Assembly: GCF_002310375.3 (NCBI RefSeq)
Contig: NZ_CP023315.3
Coordinates: forward strand, 620,001-684,000
Origin: Caulobacter vibrioides
GTDB taxonomy: Bacteria; Pseudomonadota; Alphaproteobacteria; Caulobacterales; Caulobacteraceae
Direction of reading: 5' to 3'
DNA: 64,000 nucleotides
The translations under genes and the position numbers were made by a program. The notes under the pieces were generated by a model that had not been told where the DNA came from, did no database searches, and worked only from the letters and a program-made list of their open reading frames with translations. How positions within the stretch are numbered: position 1 is the stretch's first letter; the number at the start of each line of letters is the position of its first letter. This document shows, piece by piece, positions 17,859 through 26,555 of the stretch.

Positions 17859-19376
17859 GTGGACATGGTCGAGCGCGCTTCCGTCTTTCAACCGGGCTAC
17901 AACTGTTGGCGGGTCGAGCCCGCCGACCGCGTCGCCCTGCTCATCGACAATGACGAGACGTTCGACGCGCTGAAGCCGCTGCTGCTGGCGGCGCGCAAGT
18001 CGATCTGGATCCTGGCCTGGGTGTTCGATCCCCTGACCCGGCTCGACCCTGACCGTGTCCGCAAGAGCCGTGATCCCACCTCGGCCGACCGGATCGGTCT
18101 GATCCTGCGCCGCCAGGCCGCGCTCAACCCCGCCCTCGACGTGCGGGTGCTCACCTGGGACATGCCCTTTCCCATCGCCGCCTCTCAGTTGTTCGGCCCG
18201 CATCGGGGCGCGGCCTTCTTCGCGGGATCGCGGGTCAAGTACCGGCTGGACGCCACCTTGCCGGCCAGCGCCTGCCATCATCAGAAGGCGGTGATCATCG
18301 ATGGCGTGACGGCGCTGATCAGCGGCGGCGACATCGGCGTCGACCGGTGGGACGACACCCGGCATCTCGATGAGAACCCGCTCCGGCGCCTGCCGACCGG
18401 CCGTCGCTATCCCCCGCGCCACGAGGTCGCCATGCTGGTCGACGGTCGGGCCGGCGAGGCGATGGCGGATCTGTTCATCGATCGCTGGCGGACCTCGGGC
18501 GGCGAGCCGATCGCACGTCCGACCCGGCCCGAGGAGACGCCCTGGCCGCAGGGATTGATCCCGGACCTGCGCCGCGCCCCTGTGGCGGTCGCCCGCACGT
18601 CCGCCGCCTGGCGGGGGCGGCCCGAGGTCACCGAGTGCATGCTGCTGCATCTCTCGGCCATCCGTCGCGCCGAACGGCTGATCTATCTGGAGAACCAGTA
18701 CCTGACCTCGCCGATCATCGTCGAAGCTCTGGCCGAGCGTCTGGCCGAGCCCGACGGGCCCGAGGTCGTGACCATCGGGCCGGCGCGCAGCCCCAGCTAT
18801 TTCGATCAGATGACCATGGACAGCGCCCGAACAGCGGCGATCAACCGTCTGCGCGAGGTCGACGTGCATCGGCGATTCTCGGCGTTCTCGGCGCATACGC
18901 CCAAGGGCGGGCAGATCATCGTGCACTCGAAAGTCTCGATCATCGACGACGCGGTGCTGCGGATCGGCTCAGCCAATCTCAACAACCGCTCGATCGGTCT
19001 GGACAGCGAGTGTGACCTAGCGCTGGAGGCGCGCGACGATCTTGAGCGCGAGACGATCAGAGGGTTCCTGGGCCGTTTGGTCGGTCACTTCATCGATCGC
19101 ACGACGCAAGACGTGTTGGAGGCTATGGCGCGCGAGGGCGGTCTGGCGGCGGCGATCAACGCGCTGGACGTGCATGGCGGCCCGCCTCGGCGGCTTCAGC
19201 CGGTCCCGGTGCGCAAGCTGACCGGCGCCCAGAAGTTCATCGCCGACTGGAGCCTTGGCGACGCCATCGCGCCGGACGACGCCTGGCGCCCGTGGGGGCG
19301 TCGCAAGCGTTTGCGGCAGGACATCGCCCGCCTTACCGCCCCGCCGCCGCCGCTCCCGGATCACCTGCGTCCGTGA
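17859..19376 (+). CDS. Phospholipase D-family protein
   Basis: 505 residues with two HKD catalytic motifs: HHQKAVIIDG (His141, Lys143, Asp148) and HSKVSIIDDAVLRIGSANLN (His356, Lys358, Asp363). This predicts a phosphatidyltransferase or phospholipase D that uses a phospho-His intermediate. YLENQYLTSPIIVEALAERL between the motifs is typical of eukaryote-like PLDs. The GTG at 17859 or the ATG two codons later could be the start. Its 3' end overlaps the convergent endonuclease/exonuclease/phosphatase gene by 44 bases. Confidence 0.93.
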   Translation: MDMVERASVFQPGYNCWRVEPADRVALLIDNDETFDALKPLLLAARKSIWILAWVFDPLTRLDPDRVRKSRDPTSADRIGLILRRQAALNPALDVRVLTWDMPFPIAASQLFGPHRGAAFFAGSRVKYRLDATLPASACHHQKAVIIDGVTALISGGDIGVDRWDDTRHLDENPLRRLPTGRRYPPRHEVAMLVDGRAGEAMADLFIDRWRTSGGEPIARPTRPEETPWPQGLIPDLRRAPVAVARTSAAWRGRPEVTECMLLHLSAIRRAERLIYLENQYLTSPIIVEALAERLAEPDGPEVVTIGPARSPSYFDQMTMDSARTAAINRLREVDVHRRFSAFSAHTPKGGQIIVHSKVSIIDDAVLRIGSANLNNRSIGLDSECDLALEARDDLERETIRGFLGRLVGHFIDRTTQDVLEAMAREGGLAAAINALDVHGGPPRRLQPVPVRKLTGAQKFIADWSLGDAIAPDDAWRPWGRRKRLRQDIARLTAPPPPLPDHLRP

Positions 19377-20112
19377 TCTCCAGATCGATCACCAGCGGCA
19401 GGTGATCCGAGGCCAGTCGCGCCCGCGCGTCGTAGGGCGATCTCACCTCGCGCGTCTCCAGGCCCTTGGTCAGGAAGACATGGTCGATCCGCATGAACGG
19501 AAAGCTCGACGGGAAGGTGGCTGTGGCCGGGCGCAGCCAGGCGGGGCTCGGCGCCTGAGCGTCGCGCAGCGCGGTCCTCAGCATGCGATAGGTGGCCGAA
19601 TAGGGCGTGGCGTTGAAGTCGCCCAGAACGACGCCGGGCGCCACCCACGCGTCGTCGCCCATCCAGTCGGGACCCAGCAGCGCTGCGGCCTGACGCTTCT
19701 GCTCCTGAGGGAGGAGGCCCAGGTGCGTGTTGATGATCTGGACCTTGGCGTCGCCGACCTCGACCTCGATCCACAGGGCGCCGCGAGGCTCCAGGCCCGG
19801 CACCCGGCGGTAGAGCGGCAGCCCCTTGGCCTTGATGCGTCGCTCGGGCAGGGCGGTCAGGATCGCGTCGCCGTACAGTTCTTCCTCCACGGCCATGGCC
19901 GGGTGGAAGTGAAAGCTCATCTGAAGAAGTTCCGCCAGGCGGTGAGCCTGATCTACGCCGCGTGTGCGGGCGCGGCCCACGTCCAGTTCCTGCAGGGCCA
20001 CCACGTCGGGCCGTTCAGCCGCGATGACCTCGGCCACCCGCTCGACATCGAGCTTGCGGTCCGTGCCCACGCAGCGGTGGACGTTGTAGGTCATCAGACG
20101 AAGCGTCTTCAT
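19333..20112 (-). CDS. Endonuclease/exonuclease/phosphatase family protein
   Basis: A 259-residue protein of the DNase I-like metal-dependent phosphoesterase fold: LRLMTYNVHRCVGTDRKLDV at the start, DVVALQELD (metal-binding Glu), INTHLGLLPQEQKRQ, VVLGDFNATPYSATYR and the terminal DHVFLTKGLE and SDHLPLVIDLEI. Substrate unknown; such proteins act on nucleic acid, phosphoinositide or sphingomyelin-type substrates. The ATG at 20112 overlaps the metW stop by four bases, and cotranscription with metXW is likely. Confidence 0.92.
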   Translation of the reverse strand: MKTLRLMTYNVHRCVGTDRKLDVERVAEVIAAERPDVVALQELDVGRARTRGVDQAHRLAELLQMSFHFHPAMAVEEELYGDAILTALPERRIKAKGLPLYRRVPGLEPRGALWIEVEVGDAKVQIINTHLGLLPQEQKRQAAALLGPDWMGDDAWVAPGVVLGDFNATPYSATYRMLRTALRDAQAPSPAWLRPATATFPSSFPFMRIDHVFLTKGLETREVRSPYDARARLASDHLPLVIDLEITDAGDPGAAAAGR

Positions 20113-20786
20113 CCGTCGAAGAGATCGCCCGAGGCGGGCGGAAGTTCCCCCTGCGAGAACTTTCCCTGCGGGGATGCGCCGTGGCGGCTGAGCATGAAGA
20201 GGCAGGTCTCGGTGCGCCAGTTCTCCAGCGCGCTGGTCGGATCCATCGGGCGTGCGGGTCCCGCGCCGGTGAAGGCCGCGCTGGCGTCGACTCGCAGATT
20301 GAGGTCCGCCGTCAGGGCCATGAAGTCGGCCAGGGTGCACAGGTGGATGTTCGGGGTCGACCACCAGGGCAGGGGCAGGGCCTTGGTCTCGGGCATCCTG
20401 CCACGGCTCAGCAGCGACCAGCGCACGCGCCAGTGGCCGAAATTGGGGAAGGACACGATCGCGCGGTCGGCGATGCGCAGTAGCTCGTCCAGCACGTGGC
20501 GCGGATTACGCGTCGCCTGCAGGGTCTGAGACAGCACCGCATAGTCGAACGAGCGGTCCGGGAAGTGGTCGAGGTCCAGATCGGCGTCGCCCTGAACCAC
20601 CGACAGGCCGCGCGCCATGCAGGCGGCCACGCCCGAGGCGCTCAGCTCCAGGCCCCGAGCGTCCACCTGCTTTTCATGCGCCAGAAGGTCCAGCAGCGCG
20701 CCCTCGCCGCACCCGACGTCCAGCACGCGCGAGCCGGGGCGCACCAGGCGCAGGATTTCGCGGAAGTCTTCGCGGATAGAGGTCAT
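20109..20786 (-). CDS. metW: Methionine biosynthesis protein MetW
   Basis: A 225-residue SAM-binding-fold protein that partners MetX in O-acylation of homoserine. Motif I is SRVLDVGCGEGALLDLLAHE, followed by the MetW-specific GLELSASGVAACMARGLSVV, SFDYAVLSQTLQATRNP, and FPNFGHWRVRWSLLSRGRMP with LPWWSTPNIHLCTLADF. It lies downstream of metX with an intervening palindromic repeat, the standard proteobacterial metXW order. Confidence 0.96.
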   Translation of the reverse strand: MTSIREDFREILRLVRPGSRVLDVGCGEGALLDLLAHEKQVDARGLELSASGVAACMARGLSVVQGDADLDLDHFPDRSFDYAVLSQTLQATRNPRHVLDELLRIADRAIVSFPNFGHWRVRWSLLSRGRMPETKALPLPWWSTPNIHLCTLADFMALTADLNLRVDASAAFTGAGPARPMDPTSALENWRTETCLFMLSRHGASPQGKFSQGELPPASGDLFDG

Positions 20787-20791
20787 TGTTG

Positions 20792-20918
20792 AGCGCCCCC
20801 TCCGTCATGGCGCGTATCCGCACCATGCCACCTCCCCCGTTGCCCGGGGGAGGTGGATCTATGCGATGTCCTCCCCCGTGAAACGGGGGAGGTGGCCCAA
20901 AGGGCCGGAGGGGGCGCT
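20792..20918. repeat. Composite palindromic intergenic repeat (REP-like) between metX and metW
   Basis: Outer arms 20792-20804 and 20906-20918 are perfect 13-bp inverted copies. Inside are two further perfect hairpins built on CCTCCCCCG/CGGGGGAGG: 20828-20838 with 20846-20856 (11 bp), and 20870-20879 with 20883-20892 (10 bp). This nested GGGGGAGG design is the type dispersed between genes in many Caulobacterales genomes. Located inside an operon, it may stabilise the metX mRNA or lower metW expression. Confidence 0.85.
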
Positions 20919-20934
20919 GATGGCGTCAGGACCT

Positions 20935-22083
20935 TCAAACCAGCCCCCGATCACGTTCGGCCGAGGCCAGGAAGCCCTCTAGCGCGGCGTCCATCACCGG
21001 CTCGTCCAGCAGGAAGGCGTCATGGCCCTTGTCGCTCTCGATCTCGGCGAAGGCCGCGCGGGCGCCGGCGGCGGTCAGGGCGCGGACCAGGTGGCGGTTC
21101 TCGGCGGTCGGATAGAGCCAGTCGCTGGAGAAGCTCAGCACGCAGAAGCGCACATGCCGCGCCCGGGTGAACGCCTTGGCCAGCACCCCGCCATGGCTGG
21201 CGGCGATGTCGAAATAGTCCATGGCCCGGGTGATGTAGAGATAGCTGTTGGCGTCGAACCGGTCGACGAAGCTGGATCCCTGGTGGCGCAGATAGCTCTC
21301 GACCTGGAAGTCGGCGTCGAAGCCCCAGGAGAGGCCGTCGCGCTGCAGTTCGCGGCCGAACTTCCGCTGCAGGGCGGGCTCGGACAGATAGGTGATGTGC
21401 GCGGCCATGCGGGCCACGGCCAGGCCCTTCTCGGGCCGCACGCCGTGCTCGGCATAGGCGCCGCCGCGCCAGTCGGGATCGGCCATGATCGCCTGACGGC
21501 CCACCTCGTGGAATGCGATGTTCTGGGCCGAGTGGCGCGAGGCCGAGGCCAGCACCACGGCGCTGAACATCCGCTCGGGATAGTCCACGGCCCACTGCTG
21601 GACCTGCATCCCGCCCATCGAGCCACCGACCACGGCGAACAGGGTATCGACCCCGAGCGCCGAGACCAGCATGGCCTGGGCCCGGACCATGTCGGCGATG
21701 GTGATGACCGGGAACGACAGGCCATAGGTCTTGCCCGTGGCCGGATTGATCGAGGCCGGGCCCGTCGAACCCATGCAGCCGCCGATGACGTTCGAACAGA
21801 TGATGAAATGCCGCGCGGGATCCAGCGGCTTGCCGGGACCGACCAGGCGGGGCCACCAGCCAGGCTTGCCCGTCACCGGGTGCGGCGAGGCCACATACTG
21901 GTCCATGGTCAGGGCGTGACAGATCAGGACGGCGTTGGACTTGTCCGCGTTCAGCTGACCATAGGTCTGGTAGGCGATCTCCAGACCTTCGATGACGCCT
22001 CCGGAGTCCAGCCGCAGGGGTTCGTTGGCGGGAAACCGCCAGGTTCCCCCGCCGGCGGGCGTGACCAGATCGAAAGCAGCCAT
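20935..22083 (-). CDS. metX: Homoserine O-acetyltransferase
   Basis: Transfers an acyl group from acyl-CoA to L-homoserine in methionine synthesis. It is a 382-residue alpha/beta-hydrolase. The nucleophile Ser lies in [20 protein letters not shown]; the Asp is in [20 protein letters not shown] and the His in [13 protein letters not shown]. Conserved [20 protein letters not shown] is diagnostic for the MetX group. No SAM-II riboswitch could be recognised in the short upstream gap. Acetyl versus succinyl specificity cannot be fixed by eye. Confidence 0.95.
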   Translation of the reverse strand: MAAFDLVTPAGGGTWRFPANEPLRLDSGGVIEGLEIAYQTYGQLNADKSNAVLICHALTMDQYVASPHPVTGKPGWWPRLVGPGKPLDPARHFIICSNVIGGCMGSTGPASINPATGKTYGLSFPVITIADMVRAQAMLVSALGVDTLFAVVGGSMGGMQVQQWAVDYPERMFSAVVLASASRHSAQNIAFHEVGRQAIMADPDWRGGAYAEHGVRPEKGLAVARMAAHITYLSEPALQRKFGRELQRDGLSWGFDADFQVESYLRHQGSSFVDRFDANSYLYITRAMDYFDIAASHGGVLAKAFTRARHVRFCVLSFSSDWLYPTAENRHLVRALTAAGARAAFAEIESDKGHDAFLLDEPVMDAALEGFLASAERDRGLV

Positions 22084-22160
22084 GCCGCCTTGGAGCGCTT
22101 GGCGAAGAAGGTGTCAACCGCCGGCTTCCTGACAGGGCGACGGACGGCTATGGAGGGCGC

Positions 22161-22673
22161 ATGGAGCGACTGATCCTCATGCGCCACGGCAAGGCCGAGC
22201 GGCACGCCCAGAGCGGCGGCGACTTCGAGCGCGCCTTGGCCGCCAGCGGGCGGGCCGACGCCTCGCTGATGGGCAAGCTGTTGGCGGGTTTGGCCTATGA
22301 GCCGGACCTTCTTCTGGTCTCGTCCGCGCGGCGCACCCGCGAGACCGCCGAGCAGGTGGCGGCGCATTTCCCGAAGGCCCGCGTGGAGCACCTTCGCGAT
22401 CTCTATCACGCCGATCCGGAGGAGATTCTCCAGGCCGTCGAGGACGCGGTCGACGCCGCCGGTACGGTGATGGTGGTCGGACACAATCCGGGCATGCACG
22501 AACTGGCCCTGCGGCTTTGCCTGGGCGGCGAAGCCTCGCCGATCCAGACGAACAAGCTCCGCAGCCGTTTCCCGACCTCGACCGTCGTGGTCCTGGCGTG
22601 GGACGGGACCCAGAGCCCGCGCCTGGAGCATCTGTTTTACGCCAACGAGAACGGCGGGATGGGCGGCGAATGA
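22161..22673 (+). CDS. SixA-type phosphohistidine phosphatase (histidine phosphatase family)
   Basis: 170 residues with the RHG catalytic motif at the start (LILMRHGKAERHAQSGGDFE) and the second His in VMVVGHNPGMHELALRLCL. SixA-like enzymes dephosphorylate phosphohistidine in phosphorelay or PTS proteins. A GGAGGG ribosome-binding site sits just upstream. It is the first gene of a five-gene run with overlapping starts and stops, and a histidine kinase lies at the far end of that run. Confidence 0.9.
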   Translation: MERLILMRHGKAERHAQSGGDFERALAASGRADASLMGKLLAGLAYEPDLLLVSSARRTRETAEQVAAHFPKARVEHLRDLYHADPEEILQAVEDAVDAAGTVMVVGHNPGMHELALRLCLGGEASPIQTNKLRSRFPTSTVVVLAWDGTQSPRLEHLFYANENGGMGGE

Positions 22674-23014
22674 CCCTGATCTACAAGATCCTGTCCCGCG
22701 CCGAGTGGGACGCCGCCAAGGCCGTTGGCCGCTTCGAAGGCTCGGCTGTCGATCTGGCCGACGGGTTCATTCACCTGTCCGCCGGCGATCAGGCGCAAGA
22801 GACCGCCGCCAAGTGGTTCAAGGGCCAGACGAACCTCGTCCTGCTGGCGGTCGAGGCCGAACCGCTGGGCGAGGCCCTCAAGTGGGAGGCCTCGCGCGGC
22901 GGGGCCCTTTTCCCGCACCTCTATCGCCCGCTGCTCGCGTCGGACGTGGCGCGCGAGGCGGATCTTGAACTGGACGCCGACGGCGTGCCGCAACTGGGCG
23001 ACCATCTCGCATGA
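22670..23014 (+). CDS. DUF952 family protein
   Basis: A 114-residue protein with the DUF952 pattern: IYKILSRAEWDAAKAVGRFE, GSAVDLADGFIHLSAGDQAQ, and FPHLYRPLLASDV. The family has an ADP-ribosyltransferase-like fold but no firm function. Its ATG overlaps the sixA stop (ATGA), and its own stop overlaps the pyrD start. Confidence 0.92.
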   Translation: MTLIYKILSRAEWDAAKAVGRFEGSAVDLADGFIHLSAGDQAQETAAKWFKGQTNLVLLAVEAEPLGEALKWEASRGGALFPHLYRPLLASDVAREADLELDADGVPQLGDHLA

Positions 23015-24069
23015 GCTTTCACGACATCGCCGCCCGCGCTCTCCATGCCTTCGATCCCGAGGACGCTCACGGCTGGGCCATTCGCGGGCTGAAATGGGGG
23101 CTTGGTCCGCGTGATGCGCAACCCGACGATCCGATCCTGGCGGTCAGGATCGCCGGTCTGGAGCTTGCCAACTGCGTGGGCCTGGCGGCCGGCTTCGACA
23201 AGAACGCCGAGGTCCCCGACGCCATGCTGGCCGCCGGCTTCGGCTTCGTGGAGGCGGGCACCGTGACGCCGCTGGCCCAGGCCGGCAATCCGCGTCCCCG
23301 GCTTTTCCGGCTGACCGAGGACCAGGCGGTGATCAACCGCATGGGCTTCAACAACGACGGCCTGGAGCCGTTCGCCCAGCGCCTGGCCGCGCGTCAGGGC
23401 CGTGGCGGCGTCGTCGGCGCCAATATCGGGGCCAACAAGGACGCGAGCGACCGCATCGAGGACTATGTGGCCGGCCTGACGCGGCTTTGGGGCCTGTCGG
23501 ACTATTTCACCGCCAATATCTCCTCGCCCAACACCCCGGGCCTGCGCGCCCTGCAGACCAAGGCGGCGCTGGAAGAGCTTCTCGGACGCCTGGCGGAAAC
23601 CCGCGCGGCGCTGAAGGTCGCGTCCGGCGCGGACTATCCGATCTTCCTGAAGGTCGCCCCCGACCTGGAGGACGGCGAGGTCGAAGCCATCGTCGAAACC
23701 GTGGTCGGCGCGGGGCTCGACGCCATCATCGTCAGCAACACCACCATCGCCCGGCCCGAGACGCTGAAGTCGCGCTTCGCCCGTGAAGGCGGCGGCCTGT
23801 CGGGCGGGCCACTGCTGGAGGCCTCGACGGCCGTGCTGGCGCGCTTCCATGCGGCGGCCGCCGGTCGGGTCGCGCTGATCGGGGCGGGCGGGGTGGCCGA
23901 CGGCGCGGGCGCCTACGCCAAGATCCGGGCCGGCGCGCGAGCGGTGCAGCTCTATTCGGCGCTCGTCTATGGCGGGCCGGGCCTGGTCACCCGGATCAAG
24001 CGCGACCTCGCCGCCCGTCTTCGCGCCGATGGCTTCGCCGCCGTCGAGGACGCGATCGGCGCCGCATGA
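23011..24069 (+). CDS. pyrD: Dihydroorotate dehydrogenase (quinone)
   Basis: Oxidises dihydroorotate to orotate in pyrimidine synthesis, passing electrons to membrane quinone. The 352-residue length and N-terminal amphipathic helix (ARALHAFDPEDAHGWAIRGL) mark class 2. Motifs: GLAAGFDKNAEVPDAMLAAG, GTVTPLAQAGNPRPRLFRL, MGFNNDGLE, ISSPNTPGLRALQ with the catalytic Ser block, FLKVAPDLED, and IGAGGVADGAGAYAKIRAGA for FMN phosphate binding. Coupled to both neighbours by four-base overlaps. Confidence 0.97.
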   Translation: MSFHDIAARALHAFDPEDAHGWAIRGLKWGLGPRDAQPDDPILAVRIAGLELANCVGLAAGFDKNAEVPDAMLAAGFGFVEAGTVTPLAQAGNPRPRLFRLTEDQAVINRMGFNNDGLEPFAQRLAARQGRGGVVGANIGANKDASDRIEDYVAGLTRLWGLSDYFTANISSPNTPGLRALQTKAALEELLGRLAETRAALKVASGADYPIFLKVAPDLEDGEVEAIVETVVGAGLDAIIVSNTTIARPETLKSRFAREGGGLSGGPLLEASTAVLARFHAAAAGRVALIGAGGVADGAGAYAKIRAGARAVQLYSALVYGGPGLVTRIKRDLAARLRADGFAAVEDAIGAA

Positions 24070-24803
24070 CGCGTGCGCAGGTCCTGATGCGCTTGCGTCG
24101 TTTCGGGCCCCTCGCGGTGGTCGCGATCCTGTGCGTGGGCGCCTTCGCCAGCGGACTTGTCGAGCATCTCTCGCTGGAGGAGCTGCGCCGGCGCGGGACC
24201 GAACTCCAGATCTTCGCGCGCGAACACCCGTGGGCGTGCGCGGCGGTCTATCTGGCGATCTACACCGGCTCGGTGGCCATTTCGCTGCCGGGCGCTCTGA
24301 TCCTGTCCCTGTCGGGCGGGTACCTGTTCGGGCCGATCGGCGGCGGCTTTGCTGCGGTGGCCGGGGCCACGGGCGGCTCCACGATCACCTTTCTCGTGTT
24401 TCGCACCGCGTTTGGTGACGCCCTGCGTCACAAGTCCGGCGCCTTCGTCTCCCGCATCGCCGAGGGCTTCAAGGGCGACACCTTCAACTATCTTCTGACC
24501 CTTCGCCTGATCCCAGCGTTTCCGCTGCTGGCGGTCAATGTCGCCGCCGGCCTGATGAGCGTCCGTGTGCGCACCTTCTTGCTGGCCTCGGTCCTGGGCA
24601 TGATCCCCAGCTCCTTCGTCTATGCGGGGATCGGCGCGGGCCTGGGCCATGTGTTCGCCAGGGGCGGCCCCGTAACCGTGGAAAGCCTCTTGTCGCCGCG
24701 CATCTATCTGCCGATCATCGGCATGGGCGTGCTGGCGTTTCTGCCGCCGTTGTGGCGCCATTGGCGCAATGGGCGCGACGTCGCGTCGCTGGACGAGAAG
24801 TAA
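24066..24803 (+). CDS. TVP38/TMEM64 (DedA-like) family membrane protein
   Basis: A 245-residue polytopic inner-membrane protein with about five to six hydrophobic segments. The family core is clear: GSVAISLPGALILSLSGGYL, FGPIGGGFAAVAGATGGSTI, and LLTLRLIPAFPLLAVNVAAG with VLGMIPSSFVYAGIGAGLGH. Members are linked to lipid scrambling or flipping in DedA relatives. Cotranscribed with pyrD through an ATGA overlap. Confidence 0.92.
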   Translation: MTRAQVLMRLRRFGPLAVVAILCVGAFASGLVEHLSLEELRRRGTELQIFAREHPWACAAVYLAIYTGSVAISLPGALILSLSGGYLFGPIGGGFAAVAGATGGSTITFLVFRTAFGDALRHKSGAFVSRIAEGFKGDTFNYLLTLRLIPAFPLLAVNVAAGLMSVRVRTFLLASVLGMIPSSFVYAGIGAGLGHVFARGGPVTVESLLSPRIYLPIIGMGVLAFLPPLWRHWRNGRDVASLDEK

Positions 24804-24812
24804 CCGCCCCGG

Positions 24813-26306
24813 ATGGTCCAACCCGGCTCGCCCTCGGAAGACAAAACCGCCAAGCCCCGGAAGCGCTTTCCGTGGCCCGGCGGTCTGTCGGCGCGCCTGC
24901 TGCTGTTCACCGCCGTGGTCGTCAACTTCGGTGGTCTGCTGATCCTGCCCCCCGCCTTGGCGGCCTATGAAGAGCAGTGGCTGCTGGACCGCGTCCGGGC
25001 CGGGGAACTGGCCTCGACGATCGCCGAGTCCGACCCCGAGCTGCGGGTCAGCGACGCGGTGGCTAACCAGATGTTCGACCAGGCCGGGGCGGTCACCGTG
25101 GCGGTGCAGGTCGACGGCGCCCGCCGCCTCGTCCTGCCGCCCAAGCAGCCGTTCGAGACGCCGTATCTCGTCGATCTTCGCCGGCAGAACCCCGGCTCCT
25201 GGCTGGCCGCGCCGTTCTACACCCTGACCAGCCCCAAGGGCGCGATGGTCCGCGTGATGGCCGAGCCGCGCTTCCGCAAGGCCGAGTTCATCGAGGTGGT
25301 GCTGCCCGACGCGCCGCTGAAAGCCCGGCTGGTCGCCTATTTCTGGCAGTTGGCGGGCGTGACGATCTTCGTGGCCACCCTGGCCGGTGTGCTGGTCTAC
25401 GCCTTCCTGAACATCTTCCTGGTGCGGCCGATGCAGCGCATCACCCGCGCCATGGAGGCGTTCCGCAGCGATCCCGACGATCCGGCCGCCCGCATCGCTG
25501 TCTCCAATCGTCGCGATGAGATCGGCCGCGCCGAGCTTGAGCTAGACCGCATGCAGGCCGACCTGTTGGCGGCGCTGGCCTCGAAAGCCCGGCTGGCCGC
25601 GCTGGGCGAGGCGGTGGCCAAGATCAATCACGATCTGCGCAACATGTTGACCAGCGCCCAGATGGCCTCGGACCGTCTGGCCGCGCTGGGGGATCCCAAG
25701 GTCGCCCAGGCCCTGCCGCGCCTGGAGCGGGCCCTCGACCGCGCCATCAACCTGGCCTCCGACGTCATGGCCTATGGCAAGTCCAAGGAGCCCGAGCCGG
25801 TCACCCGGGTCATCTCGTTGCGTCCCGCGCTCGACATGGCCGCCGAGGACGCCGGCCTGTCGAGCCAGGGTGTCAGCCTGGAGACCGTCATCGGCCCCCG
25901 CGAGCAGGTCCTGGCCGATCCCGACCAGTTGCACCGCATCCTCACCAACCTGCTGCGCAACGCCCGCGAGGCCATCGAGGGCGCGCCTGACCGGGGCGGC
26001 AAGGGCAAGGTGTTTGTCGAGCTTCGCCGGACGGAAGGCTCCAGCATCCTGCGCCTGTCCGACGACGGACCCGGCGTGCCCGAGCGCGCCCGCACCAATC
26101 TGTTCCAGCCGTTCGTAGGGTCGGTGCGTCGGGGCGGCACGGGTCTTGGCCTGGCCATCGCCCGGGAGCTGGCCCAGGGCCATGGCGGCGATCTGGCGCT
26201 GGTGGAAACCGGACCCGGGGGTTCGGTGTTCGATCTGACATTGGCCGGCGCGCCCGAGCCCCTGCCCGAACCTGACGACAAGGCCGCCGACGCCTCAGCA
26301 AGCTAG
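24813..26306 (+). CDS. Sensor histidine kinase
   Basis: 497 residues. A membrane segment lies at about 25-48, followed by a periplasmic domain to ~165 (ASTIAESDPELRVSDAVANQ), a second membrane segment at ~175-200, a HAMP domain, then a dimerisation/phosphoacceptor helix VAKINHDLRNMLTSAQMASD with His273. The ATP-binding domain has NLLRNAREAIEGAPDRG, LRLSDDGPGVPERARTN and GGTGLGLAIARELAQGHGGD. No response regulator is adjacent, so it is an orphan kinase. It follows the TVP38 gene by nine bases, and a SixA-type phosphatase begins the same operon. Confidence 0.93.
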   Translation: MVQPGSPSEDKTAKPRKRFPWPGGLSARLLLFTAVVVNFGGLLILPPALAAYEEQWLLDRVRAGELASTIAESDPELRVSDAVANQMFDQAGAVTVAVQVDGARRLVLPPKQPFETPYLVDLRRQNPGSWLAAPFYTLTSPKGAMVRVMAEPRFRKAEFIEVVLPDAPLKARLVAYFWQLAGVTIFVATLAGVLVYAFLNIFLVRPMQRITRAMEAFRSDPDDPAARIAVSNRRDEIGRAELELDRMQADLLAALASKARLAALGEAVAKINHDLRNMLTSAQMASDRLAALGDPKVAQALPRLERALDRAINLASDVMAYGKSKEPEPVTRVISLRPALDMAAEDAGLSSQGVSLETVIGPREQVLADPDQLHRILTNLLRNAREAIEGAPDRGGKGKVFVELRRTEGSSILRLSDDGPGVPERARTNLFQPFVGSVRRGGTGLGLAIARELAQGHGGDLALVETGPGGSVFDLTLAGAPEPLPEPDDKAADASAS

Positions 26307-26317
26307 AGGAGCTGACC

Positions 26318-26548
26318 ATGGCCACGACCTGGACCATCGCGGTGAAGATCGGGGCTTCTGCGGACAGCGCGCCGATCTACGAGATCACGGTCGAGGCGCC
26401 GGACGCGCCGACGGCCTTGCGCCGAGTGGCCGCCATGGTGACCGTAGAAGAGGCCGTCGCCGCCGACCTTCTGGTCGACGGTCAAGAAGAGGTCTTCTCC
26501 CGCGCCGAGGTCGAGGCGGGCCTGGAGGAGCACCAGGCCCAGACCTGA
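26318..26548 (+). CDS. Small hypothetical protein
   Basis: 76 residues, acidic, with no membrane segment. It begins MATTWTIAVKIGASADSAPI and has a beta-alpha pattern ending in an acidic helix (SRAEVEAGLEEHQAQT). GAGGAG precedes the ATG at good distance, supporting translation. It is 11 bases after the kinase gene and likely the last gene of that operon; convergent ggt follows. Family not recognised. Confidence 0.65.
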   Translation: MATTWTIAVKIGASADSAPIYEITVEAPDAPTALRRVAAMVTVEEAVAADLLVDGQEEVFSRAEVEAGLEEHQAQT

Positions 26549-26555
26549 GCGGCGC

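Noticed and set aside
20109-20934. CRISPR-like array reading of the GGGGGAGG repeats
   Set aside because: Only a nested palindrome, with no regularly spaced spacers; no cas genes anywhere in the window.
22084-22160. SAM-II riboswitch upstream of metX
   Set aside because: The gap is only 77 bases and no SAM-II pseudoknot pattern could be traced.
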